From NCBI GenBank assembly GCA_009599575.1, contig VWND01000095.1, forward strand, positions 496,001 through 560,000: a DNA stretch of 64,000 nt, given 5' to 3'. The translations under genes were made by a program, and so were the position numbers. The DNA is from Blumeriella jaapii. Its lineage: Eukaryota; Ascomycota; Leotiomycetes; Helotiales; Drepanopezizaceae. Under the pieces are notes generated by a model that was not told the origin of the DNA, ran no database searches, and was given only the letters and a program-made list of their open reading frames with translations. Below are positions 62,106 to 64,000 of the stretch, in pieces. Position 1 is the first letter of the stretch, and the number at the start of each line of letters is the position of its first letter.

Positions 62106-62762
62106 CCCAACCAAAACAAAAAAAAAACATTCTCCATCATCCAACCCCACCATCTCACCCATGACCCACCGCCATCCTCTCCCAGCCCAAACTCCACCCA
62201 GCACGCCAAACAGGCGTTCCCCCTTCTCAACGCACTCCCCAATTCGGAGCAAGAACTGAAGAATCCTTATGGACGAGGACGGCATCTGCTCAGGGGGAAA
62301 CCAGACCCGTGGGAGACACGTGGTCGCATGTTTCTCGTTACAGTACAGTACATCGACGTATACATGCATCCATATCCTTGTTTACATACATAGGTACACA
62401 GCACTCGTCTACTTACACTTATATGTACAGTACATAGGTAGGTACCTAGGTACCTACCGATACATTTCCAACAAAGCAACACTGACAAAGCCCCCTCCCC
62501 CCGATTCCAAATACCACCATTCTCAGCATGCATACCACAACACACCACATCACAGCACGAAGAGCCAAGTCACGCAATGCCAAACCATACATACCATTTG
62601 ACACAACACAACACACACAACATAAGCCAACATAAGCCAACAAGCCAACAACAACCAAAAACCATCCCCCCCCCCCCCCCGCGCCACATTTTTCTTCTCC
62701 CTTCCTTCCTCTTCTATCCCACACATCCAACTCAACCACCTACTTACTGTACGTCCCTATAT

Positions 62763-62802
62763 CACACACACACACACACATACATACATACATACATACA
62801 TC
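62763..62802. repeat. CA and CATA microsatellite
   Basis: A CACACACA run is followed by five or more CATA units. No coding content. Confidence 0.85.
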
Positions 62803-62989
62803 CACAGCACGGAAACCCACGAGCTACGTGCGGAGTCCGAACCCGCCCAATCCACGCCCGGCTCTCTTTCTCTCCGCGTGCTGGAACCCAAACCAAGCCA
62901 CCGCGGTAGGACAGACCAAGCAGGGCAAGACAAAGGAAAACATGTAAGAGTAAGAGTGGCAAGTAGTAAGTAAGTAGCTGACATGAGAG

Positions 62990-63025
<36 letters not shown>

Positions 63026-63384
63026 GGGTATCGTTATATGCAAGCTCATTAACACACCAACACCAGCCAGTGTACATGAGGCGAGGCCGGGACATCCAAC
63101 GCATCACACCACGAAGTAGAAGGGCCAATTTGATCTCTCTCTCCTCTTCTCTTGCTTTCCTCGCGTCTCGGTCCTTCTTCGCACTTCGCTCGCGCCCAGC
63201 GGCGCATCTCTCCTCTCTCCTCTGGTTCCTATTCACATCTCCCCTCGATAGATCCCATCGCCTGTCCCCCCTTTCGAAATCGTGGTTCCGAGCCACCTCC
63301 GCCAGGCTGAAGCGAGATAAAATGCGGTGGGACAAGGTTCAGCGACAGTCGTGATCGTCATAAGCGAGATCAGATCAGCTCAGA

Positions 63385-64000
63385 TCAATAAAAATCATCA
63401 TCACTCGTGCCATTACCCGTCGAGCTTCCACTCCCTCCAAAATAGCTCTGGTCGATCTTAAAGATCCACTCGACCTTCTCCCTCTCGCTGCGGGCCTTGA
63501 ACAGCCACGTGTTATCCGTGCCGTACACCGCAAACACGCGGCCCTCGTCCCCGCTCCCTCTTCCCCCTCCCTTATCATTGCCCCCCTCGCGTCTCAATAG
63601 CCGCGCGATCTGAGGTTGGTGATCCACGCGCGAGTTGCGCAGCGAGACGACGCAGACTTCCTCGCCGTCGGGCACGGAGTGGATGTGCAGATACGGCCGC
63701 CGTAGCTCGACGAAGCGCCGCACCCAGCGCGCGGAGTCTGTGGACGGCGTCAGGAGATAGCCGCCTTTGAGGATGGTTGGGTTTTTGGGGATCTGGGTGA
63801 TGGAGGCGAGGAGGCTAGGGTTGTTAGGAACCCTTTCTGGTTGAGAAGAGGGAGCGCCGCAGGATGGAGGCTCGACGTTCTTGGATGTGAGGATGCTGGA
63901 GACGGGGTCGTGGCAGAGTTTCCAGAACTTGCAGAACTTCTCCAGGAGGCCTTTCTCATGTTCTGAGAGTTCTGGCTCGGGCTTTTCCTCGTCGGCTGGC
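63385..64000 (-). CDS. Kinesin-3 (Unc-104/KIF1 type), C-terminal PH domain, partial
   Basis: C-terminal end of a fungal kinesin-3 motor, the vesicle and endosome transporter (UncA in Aspergillus). The window holds 204 codons of one exon, with the rest beyond the right edge. A linker helix ELSEHEKGLLEKFCKFWKLC near 63970 precedes PTILKGGYLLTP and the PH domain (RRFVELRRPYLHIHSV, VVSLRNSRVDHQPQI, VFAVYGTDNTWLFKARSERE, EWIFKIDQSYFG). The PH domain binds phosphoinositides on cargo membranes. A Gly/Asp-rich insertion (GGNDKGGGRGSGDEG) lies in one loop. The stop at 63385-63387 follows a Ser/Gly/Asp tail. The motor and FHA domains are not in the window. Confidence 0.85.
   Translation of the reverse strand, partial: PADEEKPEPELSEHEKGLLEKFCKFWKLCHDPVSSILTSKNVEPPSCGAPSSQPERVPNNPSLLASITQIPKNPTILKGGYLLTPSTDSARWVRRFVELRRPYLHIHSVPDGEEVCVVSLRNSRVDHQPQIARLLRREGGNDKGGGRGSGDEGRVFAVYGTDNTWLFKARSEREKVEWIFKIDQSYFGGSGSSTGNGTSDDDFY

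Larger units (their letters stand above)
59596..63384. other. Intergenic region with microsatellites and GTAC palindromes
   Basis: 3.8 kb upstream of the MFS gene and downstream of the kinesin gene. It contains GTAC-type palindromes (60340-60420, 60765-60815, 62340-62455), an LTR-like repeat (61446-61590), CT/CA dinucleotide runs (62063-62105), a C run (about 62668-62682), CA/CATA runs (62763-62802) and an A run of about 29 (62991-63020). No gene is supportable. Confidence 0.6.

Noticed and set aside
1..64000. CRISPR arrays, bacterial operons, phage genes
   Set aside because: No regularly spaced repeats with unique spacers. Gene structure, introns and repeats are fungal.

Overview
The window is nuclear DNA of a filamentous ascomycete (Pezizomycotina). 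The evidence is 42-90 bp spliceosomal introns with GTAAGT-like donors and CTAAC branch sites, a Zn2Cys6 regulator, a PTH11-type rhodopsin domain, and a sharp split into two base-composition compartments. I cannot name the genus.

Left compartment, 1 to 38969: an A+T-rich block of nested LTR retrotransposons wrecked by C-to-T/G-to-A mutation that looks like RIP (repeat-induced point mutation). No gene in it is intact. In order: an unidentified relic (1-1800); a small GC-rich island (1801-1905); the 3' end of an LTR element I call H (1906-2757); a Ty3/Gypsy pol relic, 'A' (2758-6660), carrying a solo LTR with a clean 5-bp target duplication (5564-5977); a near-complete 11.3 kb H element (6665-17951) with LTRs, primer-binding site, gag and pol, plus about 3.3 kb of extra coding-like sequence after integrase; a spacer (17952-18617); a complete 6.0 kb Gypsy element E3 (18618-24615) with 173-bp LTRs and an ACGCG target duplication; a second LTR of the solo-LTR family (24954-25367); a Gypsy element E4 (25380-31139); and a minus-strand Gypsy element E5 (38969 down to 31140), interrupted by a 592-bp Tc1/mariner deletion derivative (36830-37421). 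Surviving cytosines in the block lie preferentially in CpG.

Right compartment, 38970 to 64000: normal composition and five protein genes. (1) A trypsin-fold serine protease-like gene (+), whose modelled start lies 10 bp from the outer end of the E5 LTR. (2) A minus-strand gene encoding a rhodopsin/PTH11-type seven-helix domain fused to an L-fucose-permease-type sugar transporter. (3) A Zn2Cys6 transcription factor (+) with an apparent frameshift in its middle domain. (4) A sugar-porter MFS transporter (-), convergent with the factor. (5) The C-terminal PH domain of a kinesin-3 (-), running off the right edge. The long intergenic gaps hold low-complexity DNA: a 640-bp polypurine tract, microsatellites, short tandem repeats and many GTAC-type palindromes.

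Two genes are sugar-transporter-like and a regulator sits next to one of them, so a sugar-sensing or uptake neighbourhood is plausible but unproven. The most interesting items are the receptor-transporter fusion, the oversized H element with its extra 3' region, the CpG-sparing mutation pattern, and the transposon edge at the protease gene start.
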